A DNA stretch of 64,000 nt from Streptomyces caniferus (GTDB lineage: Bacteria > Actinomycetota > Actinomycetes > Streptomycetales > Streptomycetaceae). Positions 1 to 8,212 of this stretch are shown here, piece by piece. The first letter of the stretch is position 1, and each line of letters starts with the position of its first letter. Below the pieces are notes generated by a model. That model was given only the letters and a program-made list of their open reading frames with translations, searched no databases and was not told the DNA's origin. A program made the translations under genes and the position numbers. Location: positions 3,481,501-3,545,500 of the forward strand of contig NZ_BLIN01000005.1 of the NCBI RefSeq assembly GCF_009811555.1, in the 5' to 3' direction.

Positions 1-1
1 G

Positions 2-577
2 GTCGATCTCGGGCAGGCGATGCGCGGCTTCACCCCCTCGTCCTCGGAGTTCACCTCCGTACCGCTGGCCAACGTGGCCCAGCCGGTGCCGGGAGTCGGC
101 TCGACCGTGCGGTGGGATCCCGCGCAGGCGCCGAAGCTCTTCCAGGCGATCCGCGAGGACAAGCCGATCGCCGAGCACCGGGACCGCGCGGAGCCGCGGG
201 CCAGGGTCGTGGACGTACCGCCGGGCCAGGTCCAGGTACAGATCGACGACGCCACCGCCCCGACCGGCCCGGACGCCGCGGTGACCAGGGAGCTGCGGGC
301 CACCGGCTTCGCCGTCACCGGCGCCCCCGGCGCCGCCCCCCTCGGCCGGGCGCCCCGCACGGTCATCGTCTACGACCCGCGCTGGGACCGCTCGGCCCGC
401 TCGCTGGCCGCCGCACTGCCGGGCGCCGAGCTGCACCCGGTGGCGGGGCGGGGACCGGCGATGCGGGTGACGGTCGGCCGGGACCCGCAGGAGGTACGGC
501 GGGTACGGGCCGAGGAACCGCCGCAGAAGCCGGGCGGGATCTCGGCGATCACCGGCGACGAGGCGGTGTGCCCATGA
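2..577 (+). CDS. LCP (LytR-CpsA-Psr) family protein, C-terminal part; 5' end outside window
   Basis: The frame is open from the first bases, so only about 191 C-terminal residues are present. The first ~60 residues look like the end of an LCP domain. Residues ~75-165 resemble the LytR_C module often found behind LCP domains in actinobacteria, with the stretches RATGFAVTG and TVIVYDPRWDRSARSLA. LCP proteins sit on the outer membrane face and attach glycopolymers to peptidoglycan. A complete LCP gene lies 1.9 kb downstream at 2516, so this end of the window is a cell-envelope cluster. The family call rests on the C-terminal module only, because the catalytic residues are outside the window. Confidence 0.65.
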   Translation, partial: VDLGQAMRGFTPSSSEFTSVPLANVAQPVPGVGSTVRWDPAQAPKLFQAIREDKPIAEHRDRAEPRARVVDVPPGQVQVQIDDATAPTGPDAAVTRELRATGFAVTGAPGAAPLGRAPRTVIVYDPRWDRSARSLAAALPGAELHPVAGRGPAMRVTVGRDPQEVRRVRAEEPPQKPGGISAITGDEAVCP

Positions 578-650
578 GCGGGCGCGGCGAGCTCATGAGC
601 GACGGGCGCGCACCCCGCGCAGGCGGGGGCGGGCGGAGCGAGGGGGCGGC

Positions 651-1109
651 ATGAGTGTTCCCGCGCCCCGCCGGACCGCGCCGAGGCCGCCCGCCCGGCG
701 TCCGGAAGCGCGCCGCGACGCACGCCGGATCGCGGTGGCCGTCGGGGTGCTGTGCCTGGTCGCGGCCGTCGCCGCCGCGCCGCCCGCGCCCCTCGAACCG
801 ACCGGCTGCGGGGACCTGGTGCGCGGTCAGCTGTGTCTGCGCGGTCCGGTGGGGGCCGACGGCACGTACACCGCGACCTACCGGCGGCTGGGGGCGACGG
901 CGTCCGGGGCGGACGAGATCCTCGTGCGGCTCGGCTATCAGCGCAAGAACACCCGGATCACCGCGTTCCCCGGGTGGTTCGGCACCCGGCGGACGCAGGG
1001 CGGCACGGTGGTGCTGAGCGGCCGGGTGGAGATGCTCGCGGACGAATGCATCCGGGGCGTCATGGAGCGCGGCGAGGCGGTGTACGTCACGAAGTGGAGC
1101 TGCAGTTGA
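651..1109 (+). CDS. Small secreted or membrane-anchored protein of unknown function
   Basis: 152 residues. An Arg-rich N-terminus (about 27 residues) is followed by one hydrophobic segment (IAVAVGVLCLVAAVAAAP), so this is a signal peptide or signal anchor. The exported part carries four cysteines (in TGCGD, QLCLRG, DECIRG and the C-terminal WSCS), which could form two disulfides outside the cell. The start ATG follows a purine-rich stretch (gcgaggggg). The gene lies 73 bp after the LCP fragment on the same strand and 47 bp before a VanZ-like gene, so it probably belongs to an envelope operon. I recognise no domain. Confidence 0.6.
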   Translation: MSVPAPRRTAPRPPARRPEARRDARRIAVAVGVLCLVAAVAAAPPAPLEPTGCGDLVRGQLCLRGPVGADGTYTATYRRLGATASGADEILVRLGYQRKNTRITAFPGWFGTRRTQGGTVVLSGRVEMLADECIRGVMERGEAVYVTKWSCS

Positions 1110-1156
1110 GATCCCGGACGTCCCGGGTGTCCCGGACGTCCTGAGAGGAGCGCATC

Positions 1157-1738
1157 GTGTGGCAGGTTGTGCTGGGCATCACCCCCACGACGGTGACGCT
1201 CTTCCTGGTCCTGGCGCTGGCCCTGGCCATGGGGCTCGCCCTGTGGACGGCGCTCGCCCCCGGCAGCGTCGCACCGCGCGGCACGGCCCGGGTCCTGCTG
1301 GCCGGCTGGCTGCTGCTGCTCCTGGTGGCGACGCTCGCGCCGAGCCAGCCGATCGGCTCCGGGGACGCGACGGTGTGGTGGCGGCCCGGTGAGGGGCTGT
1401 TCGACCTGGGCGCCCAGCTGGAGCCCGGGGAGCTGTCGATGCTGGTGCGGCGGCAGCTCGCCAATGCCGCGCTGTTCGTGCCCGGCGCGCTGCTGCTGCG
1501 GTTCGCGGTGCCGCGCACCTCGGCCGCCGCGGCGTTCCTGCTGGGCGTGGGGCTGTGCCTGGCCGTCGAGGCGGCACAGCTGCTGATGCGGGCCGGGCGG
1601 ATCGCCGACATCGACGATGTGATCTGTGCGGCGGCCGGCACCGTCATCGGCACGGGACTGGCACTGCTCGGCCGGCTGACGGTCGCCGTTATGCGTCGTC
1701 GAGGCCTTCCGCGGCACGCCGTTCGCGCAGCTCCATGA
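1157..1738 (+). CDS. VanZ-like membrane protein
   Basis: 193 residues with about four to five hydrophobic helices. The spacing, and the late motif in which an acidic helix end precedes a final membrane helix (QLLMRAGRIADIDDVICAAAG), match the VanZ-like family. In that family a conserved D-D or R-x-x-D-x-D element sits before the last helix. VanZ of enterococci gives low-level teicoplanin resistance; most family members have no known role. The GTG start is supported by a GAGAGGAG ribosome site at 1143-1150. The 3' end overlaps the convergent thioesterase gene by 50 bp. Confidence 0.75.
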   Translation: MWQVVLGITPTTVTLFLVLALALAMGLALWTALAPGSVAPRGTARVLLAGWLLLLLVATLAPSQPIGSGDATVWWRPGEGLFDLGAQLEPGELSMLVRRQLANAALFVPGALLLRFAVPRTSAAAAFLLGVGLCLAVEAAQLLMRAGRIADIDDVICAAAGTVIGTGLALLGRLTVAVMRRRGLPRHAVRAAP

Positions 1739-2243
1739 TCGCGCGGCGCCGGGCGAGACGGTGCGTCCGGCGGATCTGTGCCTCCTGGTAGCGGCGCTTG
1801 TCGCGCTCGGTCTCGGGGAGCACCTGCGGCACCCGGCGCGGCTTGCCCTGCTCGTCGACGGCGGCGAAGACCAGGTAGGCGGAGCCGACCTGCTGGGCCG
1901 GGCTCGATTCGTTCCAGCGCTCGGCCAGGACCCGTACGCCGACCTCCATCGAGGAGCGGCCGGTCCAGTTGACCTGGGCGCGCACATGGACGAGGTCGCC
2001 GATCCGGATCGGTTCGAGGAAGGCCATCTCGTCCATCGAGGCGGTCACGGCGGGTCCGCCGGAGTGCCGGCCGGCCACGGCGCCCGCCGCGTCGTCGACG
2101 AGTTTCATGATCACGCCGCCGTGCACCGTTCCCAGGAGGTTGGTGTCGCCCGCCGTCATGATGTGGCTGAGTGTGATGCGGGACACGGATGTGGGCTTGC
2201 CCGCCACCTCGTCCTCGGGGCTGTCGGTGACGAGTTCGGTCAT
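1689..2243 (-). CDS. Acyl-CoA thioesterase, hotdog fold (YciA/ACOT type)
   Basis: 184 residues. The segment around residues 25-50 (TLSHIMTAGDTNLLGTVHGG then VIMKLVDDAAG) is the hotdog active-site signature N-x-x-G-x-V-H-G-G followed by a helix with an acidic residue. The next strands (ASMDEMAFLEPIRIGDLVHV) complete the fold. Members hydrolyse acyl-CoA to free acid and CoA in the cytoplasm. The C-terminal ~45 residues are basic and rich in Arg/Glu, longer than a single hotdog domain needs. It is convergent with the VanZ-like gene, and their last ~50 bp overlap. Confidence 0.85.
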   Translation of the reverse strand: MTELVTDSPEDEVAGKPTSVSRITLSHIMTAGDTNLLGTVHGGVIMKLVDDAAGAVAGRHSGGPAVTASMDEMAFLEPIRIGDLVHVRAQVNWTGRSSMEVGVRVLAERWNESSPAQQVGSAYLVFAAVDEQGKPRRVPQVLPETERDKRRYQEAQIRRTHRLARRRAIMELRERRAAEGLDDA

Positions 2244-2515
2244 ACGGCAAGCCTAAGCGGCGGCCGTGCGCCGCCGCCCCGCCCCGATCGTGAGACTGGT
2301 CTCGCCGTTCCCGCAGGTCCGTGACACAGGTCTCACCCTCCTCGCCGGTAACCATCCGGAATGGTTGGTTCCATTCGTGCAGGTCGGAATGGTCACGGCC
2401 CCGTGCGGTATGCGGCGGAAGGCAGCTGTGGCTTTGCATCAGCTCTGCAACAGCCCTGGCCCGATCCGGCACCCGCTCTATGGAGGACCCCCGTACGCCG
2501 TGCACACTTCCCCGT

Positions 2516-3808
2516 ATGAATGAGTGGCCCAATGGGTGGTCCGGCGACCAGAGCGGCAACCGGTACGGACACGGCAGCGGCAGCAGCGAGCCGGAGGGTG
2601 CGCGCGCGATGCCACAGGTGCGTCGCGACGCGGGCCCCGGCTATCAGCGGCATGAGCCCCCGCTGCCGCCGTCGATGTCCCCGCGCCGCGGCGCGTCCGT
2701 GCCGCCGCAGCAGTCCCAGGGCTACGACGACGCGTACGACGGCTACAACACCGGCCAGGTCTACGGCGGCGGCCGTGGCGGCGGCGGTGACGGCTACGGC
2801 GACGGTCCCGGCCGCGGCGGCCGGCCGCGCCCCCGCTGGGGCAAGCGCATCAAGTGGACGGTCATCACCCTGGTCGCGGTGCTGGCGGTCGCCTCGGTGG
2901 CCACCTATTTCTGGGCCGACGGCCAGCTGCGCCGCAAGGTGGACCTGAGCAAGGTCATCGACCGGCCGGAGGCGGGCGACGGCACGAACTACCTGATCGT
3001 CGGCTCGGACAGCCGTGAGGGCATGTCCGCGGCGGACAAGCGCAAGCTGCACACCGGCTCCGCCGAGGGCAAGCGCACCGACTCGATGATGATCCTGCAC
3101 GACGGCAGCAACGGCCCGACGCTGATATCCCTGCCGCGTGACTCGGACGTGGAGATACCCACCTACGTCGGCTCGGACTCCGGCAAGAAGTACCCAGGCA
3201 CCGGACGGCACACCAAGCTCAACGCGGCCTACGCCGAGGACGGCCCGGAGCTGCTGACGCGCACCGTCGAGTACAACACCAAGCTGCACATCGACCACTA
3301 CGTCGAGATCGGCTTCGCCGGCTTCGCCAACATCGTGGACGCCATCGGCGGCGTCGAGATGGACATCCCCAAGGCGTTCAAGGACAAGAACTCCGGCGCC
3401 GACTTCCCGGCCGGCAAGCAGACGCTCAACGGCCAGCAGGCGCTCGCCTTCGTCCGCACCCGGCACGCCTTCGCGGGCCAGGACCTGGACCGTACGAAGA
3501 ACCAGCAGAAGTTCCTGGCGACCCTGGCGAGCCAGACGGCCACCCCCGGCACCGTCCTCAACCCGTTCAAGCTCTACCCGACGATGAGCGCCGGCCTGGA
3601 CACGCTCATCGTCGACAAGGACATGGGCCTGTTCGACCTGGGCAGCATGTTCTTCGCGATGAAGGGCGTGACCGGCGGCGAGGGCAAGTCGATGAACATG
3701 CCGATCTCCGGCTCCACCGGCGGCAACCTGGTCTGGGACAAGGCCAAGCTCCACCAGCTGGTCCAGCAGCTGAACAACGACGAGAAGGTCACGGTCTCCG
3801 GCAACTGA
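2516..3808 (+). CDS. LCP family protein (LytR-CpsA-Psr), complete
   Basis: 430 residues. The first ~110 are a Gly/Tyr/Arg-rich cytoplasmic tail, one membrane helix follows at ~112-134, and the extracellular LCP domain runs from ~157 to ~400. Conserved LCP elements are NYLIVGSDSREG, RTDSMMIL, LISLPRDSDVEIP, KLNAAYAEDGPE and the C-terminal AFVRTRHAF-x-x-QDLDRTKNQQ. These arginines and aspartates bind the pyrophosphate of the polyprenyl-linked polymer in known structures. The expected role is attachment of teichoic or other glycopolymers to peptidoglycan. I chose the ATG giving MNEWPNGWS; the frame stays open 65 codons upstream, but without family-like sequence. A 22-bp terminator hairpin follows. 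Confidence 0.88.
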   Translation: MNEWPNGWSGDQSGNRYGHGSGSSEPEGARAMPQVRRDAGPGYQRHEPPLPPSMSPRRGASVPPQQSQGYDDAYDGYNTGQVYGGGRGGGGDGYGDGPGRGGRPRPRWGKRIKWTVITLVAVLAVASVATYFWADGQLRRKVDLSKVIDRPEAGDGTNYLIVGSDSREGMSAADKRKLHTGSAEGKRTDSMMILHDGSNGPTLISLPRDSDVEIPTYVGSDSGKKYPGTGRHTKLNAAYAEDGPELLTRTVEYNTKLHIDHYVEIGFAGFANIVDAIGGVEMDIPKAFKDKNSGADFPAGKQTLNGQQALAFVRTRHAFAGQDLDRTKNQQKFLATLASQTATPGTVLNPFKLYPTMSAGLDTLIVDKDMGLFDLGSMFFAMKGVTGGEGKSMNMPISGSTGGNLVWDKAKLHQLVQQLNNDEKVTVSGN

Positions 3809-3823
3809 CCGGCGGCCCGGCAC

Positions 3824-3871
3824 AAGGAGAGGGGCCCCGGACCGCAGTGGCGGTCCGGGGCCCCTCTCCTT
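3824..3871. terminator. Bidirectional terminator hairpin
   Basis: A perfect 22-bp inverted repeat (3824-3845 with 3850-3871) with a 4-base loop lies between the convergent LCP and acyl-CoA dehydrogenase genes. The arm ends are AAGG/CCTT, so either strand can act as the terminator. Confidence 0.85.
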
Positions 3872-3884
3872 GCTTCCGTCCGGC

Positions 3885-5060
3885 TTACTGCGGCAGGTTG
3901 CGCGCCATCACGATGCGCTGGACCTGGTTGGTGCCCTCGTAGATCTGCGTGATCTTGGCGTCCCGCATCATCCGCTCGACCGGGTAGTCACGGGTGTAGC
4001 CGTAGCCGCCGAGCAGCTGGACGGCGTCCGTGGTGATCTCCATGGCCGCGTCCGAGGCGTAGCACTTGGCCGCCGCGCCGAAGAACGTCAGGTCCTCGCC
4101 CTTGCCGCCGGCGGAGATCCGCTCGGAGCGGGCCGCCGCGGCGTAGGTGAGCTGGCGGGCCGCCTCCACCTTCATGGCCATGTCGGCGAGCATGAACTGG
4201 ACGCCCTGGAAGTCGCCGATCGGCTTGCCGAACTGCTTGCGCTCCTGGACATAGCCCTTGGCGTAGTCCAGGGCGCCCTGCGCGATGCCGAGCGCCTGGG
4301 CCGCGATGGTGATGCGGGTGTGGTCCAGGGTCTGCATGGCGGTGGCGAAGCCGGTGCCCTCGGCGCCGATCATGCGGTCGGCGGGGATCCGGACGTTGTC
4401 GAGGTAGACCTCGCGGGTCGGGGAGCCCTTGATGCCGAGCTTCTTCTCCGGGGCGCCGAAGGAGACGCCCTCGTCGCCCTTCTCGACGACGAAGGCCGAG
4501 ATGCCCTTGGAGCGCTTCTCCGGGTCGGTGACGGCCATCACCGTGTAGTACTCGCTGACGCCGGCGTTGGTGATCCAGCGCTTGACGCCGTTGAGGATGT
4601 AGTGGTCACCGTCGCGGACGGCCTTGGTCTTCATCCCGGCCGCGTCGGAGCCGGCGTCCGGCTCGCTCAGGCAGTACGAGAACATCGCGTCGCCCTTGGC
4701 CAGCGGGCCGAGGTACTTCGCCTTCAGCTCCTCGGAACCGGAGAGGATCACCGGGAGCGAGCCGAGCTTGTTGACCGCCGGTATGAGGGAGGACGACGCG
4801 CAGACGCGGGCCACCTCCTCGATGACGATGACGGTCGCCAGCGCATCGGCGCCCGCGCCGCCGTAGGCCTCCGGTACGTGGACGGCGTGCAGGTCGTTGG
4901 CGACCAGCGCGTCGAGCGCCTCCTGCGGGAAGCGGGCCTCCTCGTCCACCGCGGCGGCGAACGGCGCGATTTTCGCCTCGGCGAGCGAGCGCACCGACTC
5001 GCGGAGCATGTCGTGCTCCTCGGACGGCCGGTACAGATCGAAATCAGCGGTTCCCGCCAC
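3885..5060 (-). CDS. Acyl-CoA dehydrogenase
   Basis: 391 residues, the usual length. The flavin and substrate signatures are present: CLSEPDAGSDA (FAD contact, residues ~150-165), WITNAGVSEYY, the R-K-Q-F-G-K-P motif at ~265, and QLLGGYGYTRDYPVER near the end. The catalytic base is Glu375 in IYEGTNQ, the position used by short- and medium-chain enzymes. It oxidises acyl-CoA to 2-enoyl-CoA with electron transfer flavoprotein as acceptor. It stands alone on the minus strand; chain-length or branched-chain preference cannot be read from sequence. Confidence 0.92.
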   Translation of the reverse strand: MAGTADFDLYRPSEEHDMLRESVRSLAEAKIAPFAAAVDEEARFPQEALDALVANDLHAVHVPEAYGGAGADALATVIVIEEVARVCASSSLIPAVNKLGSLPVILSGSEELKAKYLGPLAKGDAMFSYCLSEPDAGSDAAGMKTKAVRDGDHYILNGVKRWITNAGVSEYYTVMAVTDPEKRSKGISAFVVEKGDEGVSFGAPEKKLGIKGSPTREVYLDNVRIPADRMIGAEGTGFATAMQTLDHTRITIAAQALGIAQGALDYAKGYVQERKQFGKPIGDFQGVQFMLADMAMKVEAARQLTYAAAARSERISAGGKGEDLTFFGAAAKCYASDAAMEITTDAVQLLGGYGYTRDYPVERMMRDAKITQIYEGTNQVQRIVMARNLPQ

Positions 5061-5338
5061 GCTTTCTCACTCCCCTGTGAGCTGACGGCAGTGCTAACTA
5101 CCGTTAAGTAACCCTTTACCTCTCCGGATTCTAGGCGCCCACCCCGGCCTGCGGATACGTGAGGTTGCCGACAGTTACGGACCTGCCGCCGCGACGGCTG
5201 GAGGAGGCTCTCCCACCCCCGACTATGCTCGGTCAGCGCCGTTTTCCCCAGCCCCCTCCCCCGACCCCGCCCGTCACCCGACCACCGCCCCTCAAGGTCG
5301 GCGCTCCGCGCCGCATCCCCCGTTTATTTGGAGCATCC

Positions 5339-6679
5339 ATGGCCCTCAAGATCACCGTGATCGGCACCGGCTACCTCGGCGCGACCCACGCCGCGGCCAT
5401 GGCCGAGCTGGGCTTCGAGGTGCTGGGGCTCGATGTGGTGCCCGAGAAGATCGAGATGCTGCAGCGGGGCGAGGTCCCGATGTACGAGCCCGGCCTGGAG
5501 GAGCTGCTGCGCCGCCATGTCGACGGGATCGAGGGGTCGACCGGCAGGCTGCGCTTCACCACCTCCTACGAGGAGGCCGGCGCCTTCGGCGATGTCCACT
5601 TCGTCTGTGTGAACACCCCGCAGAAGCACGGTGAGTACGCCTGTGACATGTCGTACGTGGAGAGCGCCTTCGACGCGCTGGCCCCGCACCTGACGCGGCC
5701 GGCCCTGGTGGTCGGCAAGTCGACGGTGCCGGTGGGCAGCGCGGCCCGGCTGGCCGAGCGGCTGACCGCGGCCGCCCCGGCGGGCGCCGACGCCGAGCTG
5801 GCCTGGAACCCGGAGTTCCTGCGCGAGGGCTTCGCCGTCAAGGACACCCTGCACCCCGACCGGATCGTCGTGGGCGTCGCCGGCGGGCGGGCCGAGGAGC
5901 TGCTGCGCGAGGTGTACGCCACCCCGATCGCGGAGGGCTCGCCCTTCATCGTCATGGACTACCCGACGTCCGAGCTGGTCAAGACCTCCGCCAACTCCTT
6001 CCTCGCCACGAAGATCTCCTTCATCAACGCCATGGCCGAGGTGTGCGAGGCGGCCGACGGCGACGTGGTCAAGCTCGCCGAGGCCATCGGGCACGACGAC
6101 CGGATCGGCAAGAAGTTCCTGCGGGCCGGTATCGGCTTCGGCGGCGGCTGCCTGCCCAAGGATCTGCGGGCCTTCATGGCCCGCGCCGGCGAACTGGGCG
6201 CCGACCAGGCCCTGACCTTCCTCCGCGAGATCGACTCCATCAACATGCGGCGCCGCGGCCACATGGTCGAGCTGACCCGGGACGCGGTCGGCGGCGGCTT
6301 CCTCGGCAAGCGGGTCGCCGTCCTGGGTGCGACCTTCAAGCCGGACTCGGACGACGTCCGCGACTCCCCCGCGCTCAATGTCGCCGGCCAGATCCACCTC
6401 CAGGGCGGCCAGGTGACCGTGTACGACCCCAAGGGCATGGAGAACGCCCGGCGGCTCTTCCCGACGCTGGCGTACGCGGACAGCGCGCTGGAGGCGGTGC
6501 GCGGCGCGGACGTGGTGCTGCACCTGACGGAGTGGCGCGAGTTCCGTGAGCTGGACCCGGCCGCCCTGGGCGAGGTGGTCGCCGAGCGCCGCATCCTCGA
6601 CGGCCGCAACGCCCTGGACCCGGAGCTGTGGCGCAAGGCGGGCTGGACGTACCGCGCGCTGGGGCGTCCGCGGGCGTGA
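5339..6679 (+). CDS. UDP-glucose 6-dehydrogenase
   Basis: 446 residues. The N-terminal Rossmann motif GTGYLG is at residues 9-14, the middle contains VGKSTVPVGS and WNPEFLREG, and the catalytic thiol is Cys271 in GFGGGCLPKDL. The C-terminal domain has GATFKPDSDDVRDSPA. It converts UDP-glucose to UDP-glucuronate with two NAD+, supplying uronic acid for cell-wall or exported polymers. The ATG follows a GGAG site at 5330-5333. The frame runs 60 codons further upstream, but that part is Pro-rich and unlike the family. It ends 13 bp from the convergent CGNR gene. Confidence 0.93.
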   Translation: MALKITVIGTGYLGATHAAAMAELGFEVLGLDVVPEKIEMLQRGEVPMYEPGLEELLRRHVDGIEGSTGRLRFTTSYEEAGAFGDVHFVCVNTPQKHGEYACDMSYVESAFDALAPHLTRPALVVGKSTVPVGSAARLAERLTAAAPAGADAELAWNPEFLREGFAVKDTLHPDRIVVGVAGGRAEELLREVYATPIAEGSPFIVMDYPTSELVKTSANSFLATKISFINAMAEVCEAADGDVVKLAEAIGHDDRIGKKFLRAGIGFGGGCLPKDLRAFMARAGELGADQALTFLREIDSINMRRRGHMVELTRDAVGGGFLGKRVAVLGATFKPDSDDVRDSPALNVAGQIHLQGGQVTVYDPKGMENARRLFPTLAYADSALEAVRGADVVLHLTEWREFRELDPAALGEVVAERRILDGRNALDPELWRKAGWTYRALGRPRA

Positions 6680-6692
6680 CCCCCGGACCCGG

Positions 6693-7265
6693 CTACTCGG
6701 ACTCCGCGCGTCTGGCGCGGTAGGTCCGCATCTTCGCCCGGCTGCCGCAGACCGCCATGGTGCACCAGCGGCTGCGGCCGGCCGGGCTCTTGTCGTAGAA
6801 GACCCAGCGGCAGTCATGGGCCTCGCAGGCCTTGAGCCGCGTCCAGGTGCCGTCGGCGACCGCGGTCGCGATGCCCGCGGCGATACGGGCGGTGACCTGC
6901 GCGGCGCCACCGAGCCCCGGCGCCGGGCGCAACGCGGCACCGCCGTCGGGACGTACCGCCAGGACGAGCGGGGCGGCGGCGAGCAGCCGGTCCAGCGTCC
7001 GGGCGGCCAGCTCCGGCACGGCGGTGCCGGCGGTGTGCGCCAGACAGACCTCCCGCAGCGCCTCACGCAGCTCCCGCAGCTCCTCCAGCGCCGCCGATGC
7101 ACCGCGCCCCGGGGCGGGTTCGGGCACCCCGTGGTCACGCAGAAAGGCGCCGAGGCCGCCGTCGGCGGTCAGCGCGTCCGCACCGGTCTCGATGTCGAGG
7201 GTGTTCACCAGATCCTGCACCTGCCGCAGGGAATCCGGAGCTGTTCGGGATGCCACCCTTGCCAC
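6693..7265 (-). CDS. CGNR/ABATE-type zinc-finger regulator (CGSR variant)
   Basis: 190 residues. The N-terminal ~130 residues form the ABATE-like helical domain (starts with DLVNTLDIETG). The C-terminal ~45 residues carry the zinc ribbon: KACEAHDCRWVFYDKSP, then RWCTMAVCGSRAKMRTYRAR. The four cysteines are kept, but the family name motif C-G-N-R reads C-G-S-R here. These proteins are thought to be DNA-binding, stress-linked regulators. It is divergent from a VOC gene across a 65-bp gap that holds several GTTACCG boxes, so it may regulate that gene and itself. Confidence 0.8.
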   Translation of the reverse strand: MARVASRTAPDSLRQVQDLVNTLDIETGADALTADGGLGAFLRDHGVPEPAPGRGASAALEELRELREALREVCLAHTAGTAVPELAARTLDRLLAAAPLVLAVRPDGGAALRPAPGLGGAAQVTARIAAGIATAVADGTWTRLKACEAHDCRWVFYDKSPAGRSRWCTMAVCGSRAKMRTYRARRAESE

Positions 7266-7305
7266 GTTACCGATACTCGGCCATCATGCGGTAACGCAGT
7301 TACCG
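7265..7305. promoter_or_regulatory. GTTACCG operator cluster between CGNR regulator and VOC gene
   Basis: CGTTACCG at 7265-7272 is mirrored perfectly by CGGTAACG at 7289-7296, and a third copy, GTTACCG, lies at 7299-7305. All lie in the 65-bp divergent gap. This is the layout of a shared operator, probably bound by the neighbouring regulator. Confidence 0.5.
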
Positions 7306-7330
7306 GTTAAAGCGATAAGGAGGTAACGCC

Positions 7331-7699
7331 ATGGGCCTGATCAAGATGGGTGTCGTCGCGCTGGACTGCACCGACCACCGGGCACTCGCCAACTTCTACG
7401 CCGAGGTGCTCGACTGGCAGGTGACGGGAGGCGACGACGACTGGTTCGAGATCGCCGGCCCCACCGGCCGCACCCTCGCCTTCCAGCGGGTGGCGGACCA
7501 CCGGCCGCCGCAGTGGCCGGGCCAGGACGTGCCTCAACAGATGCACCTCGACTTCGACGTCCACCGCGCGGACATCGACGAGGCCGAACGCAAGGTCCTC
7601 GCCCTCGGAGCGAAGCTCGTCCAAAGGGACGAGGAGGGGCGCGACTGGCGGGTCTATCTGGACCCGGCGGGGCACCCGTTCTGCCTCTGCCTCAAGTAG
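7331..7699 (+). CDS. VOC family protein (glyoxalase/dioxygenase fold)
   Basis: 122 residues, one VOC unit pair. It begins with MGVVALDCTDHRALANFYAE, the usual first strand and helix, and ends with DWRVYLDPAGHPFCLCLK, the usual last strand with a metal-ligand-like region (D-P-x-G-H-P-F). The middle strand QMHLDFDV holds a possible metal-binding histidine. The substrate is unknown; such small proteins include glyoxalases, resistance proteins and binding proteins. The ATG has a strong AAGGAGG site just upstream (7317-7323). It is divergent from the CGNR regulator. Confidence 0.8.
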   Translation: MGLIKMGVVALDCTDHRALANFYAEVLDWQVTGGDDDWFEIAGPTGRTLAFQRVADHRPPQWPGQDVPQQMHLDFDVHRADIDEAERKVLALGAKLVQRDEEGRDWRVYLDPAGHPFCLCLK

Positions 7700-7807
7700 T
7701 TCCGGCTTCCCACGTTTTCTTCTTTCCCGCCGTGGTTGTTGCTCGCCGTTGCGCCTGCGGCGGGCCGGTCCGCTGCGCGGGGCTGTCGGGTGCGGTGACG
7801 GGCCTGC

Positions 7808-7860
7808 GCGGGTGGGGGTGTCCGGACTGCTTCGCTTTACGTCCGGACACCCCCACCCGC
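7808..7860. repeat. Hairpin 1 of the intergenic repeat
   Basis: A perfect 20-bp stem (7808-7827 with 7841-7860) closes the 13-base loop TGCTTCGCTTTAC. Confidence 0.85.
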
Positions 7861-8001
7861 TCCGACCCGTCCCCTCCCGTGGGTGGGAGGGAAAAACGGT
7901 GGCGGGGCTGCAGGTAGGTGGTCCGGTGCGCCTCGTGGGCTGCAGAGAAGCGGTGATGGGTGGCCCGCCCCCACTCACCGTCACTTCATTCCCCCACGGG
8001 A

Positions 8002-8078
8002 GGTGACGGGCCGGAGGGGCCTGGTGTGTGGACGTAAAGCGCAGCAGTCCACACACCAGGCCCCTCCGGCCCGTCACC
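8002..8078. repeat. Hairpin 2 of the intergenic repeat
   Basis: A perfect 32-bp stem (8002-8033 with 8047-8078) closes a 13-base loop. Read on the minus strand the loop is TGCTGCGCTTTAC, one base different from hairpin 1, while the stem sequence is mostly different. Confidence 0.85.
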
Positions 8079-8212
8079 GCACCCACAGCCCCGCGCAGCG
8101 GAACCCGCCCGCCGCAGGCGCAACGACGAGCGCACCGCGCAGCGGGCGAAAAACGGCGAGCAACCACCACGGCGGAAAAGACAAAAACGTGGGAAAGACA
8201 AAAACGTAGGCG

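Larger units (their letters stand above)
7709..8193. repeat. Two inverted copies of a hairpin-bearing intergenic repeat
   Basis: Left copy ~7709-7894, right copy ~7990-8193 in opposite orientation. The arms share GTTGCGCCTGCGGCGGG, CCGCTGCGCGGGGCTGT and GGTGCGGTGACGGGCC. Each copy carries a long hairpin with nearly the same 13-base loop but a different stem. The right copy has an extra ~30 bp. No reading frame here has coding character. The element fills the whole 513-bp gap between the VOC gene and the dipeptidase gene. Confidence 0.8.

Noticed and set aside
574..654. 26-codon ORF bridging the LCP fragment and the small secreted protein with ATGA overlaps at both ends
   Set aside because: Position suggests translational coupling, but it is too short, Gly/Arg-rich and has no evidence beyond overlaps.
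3870..5111. Long plus-strand frame antisense to acyl-CoA dehydrogenase
   Set aside because: Shadow frame with no family resemblance, while the minus frame has a full set of dehydrogenase motifs.
7981..8209. Small ORFs within the inverted repeat region
   Set aside because: They exist because the repeat is GC-rich and palindromic; the region is explained by structure, not coding.
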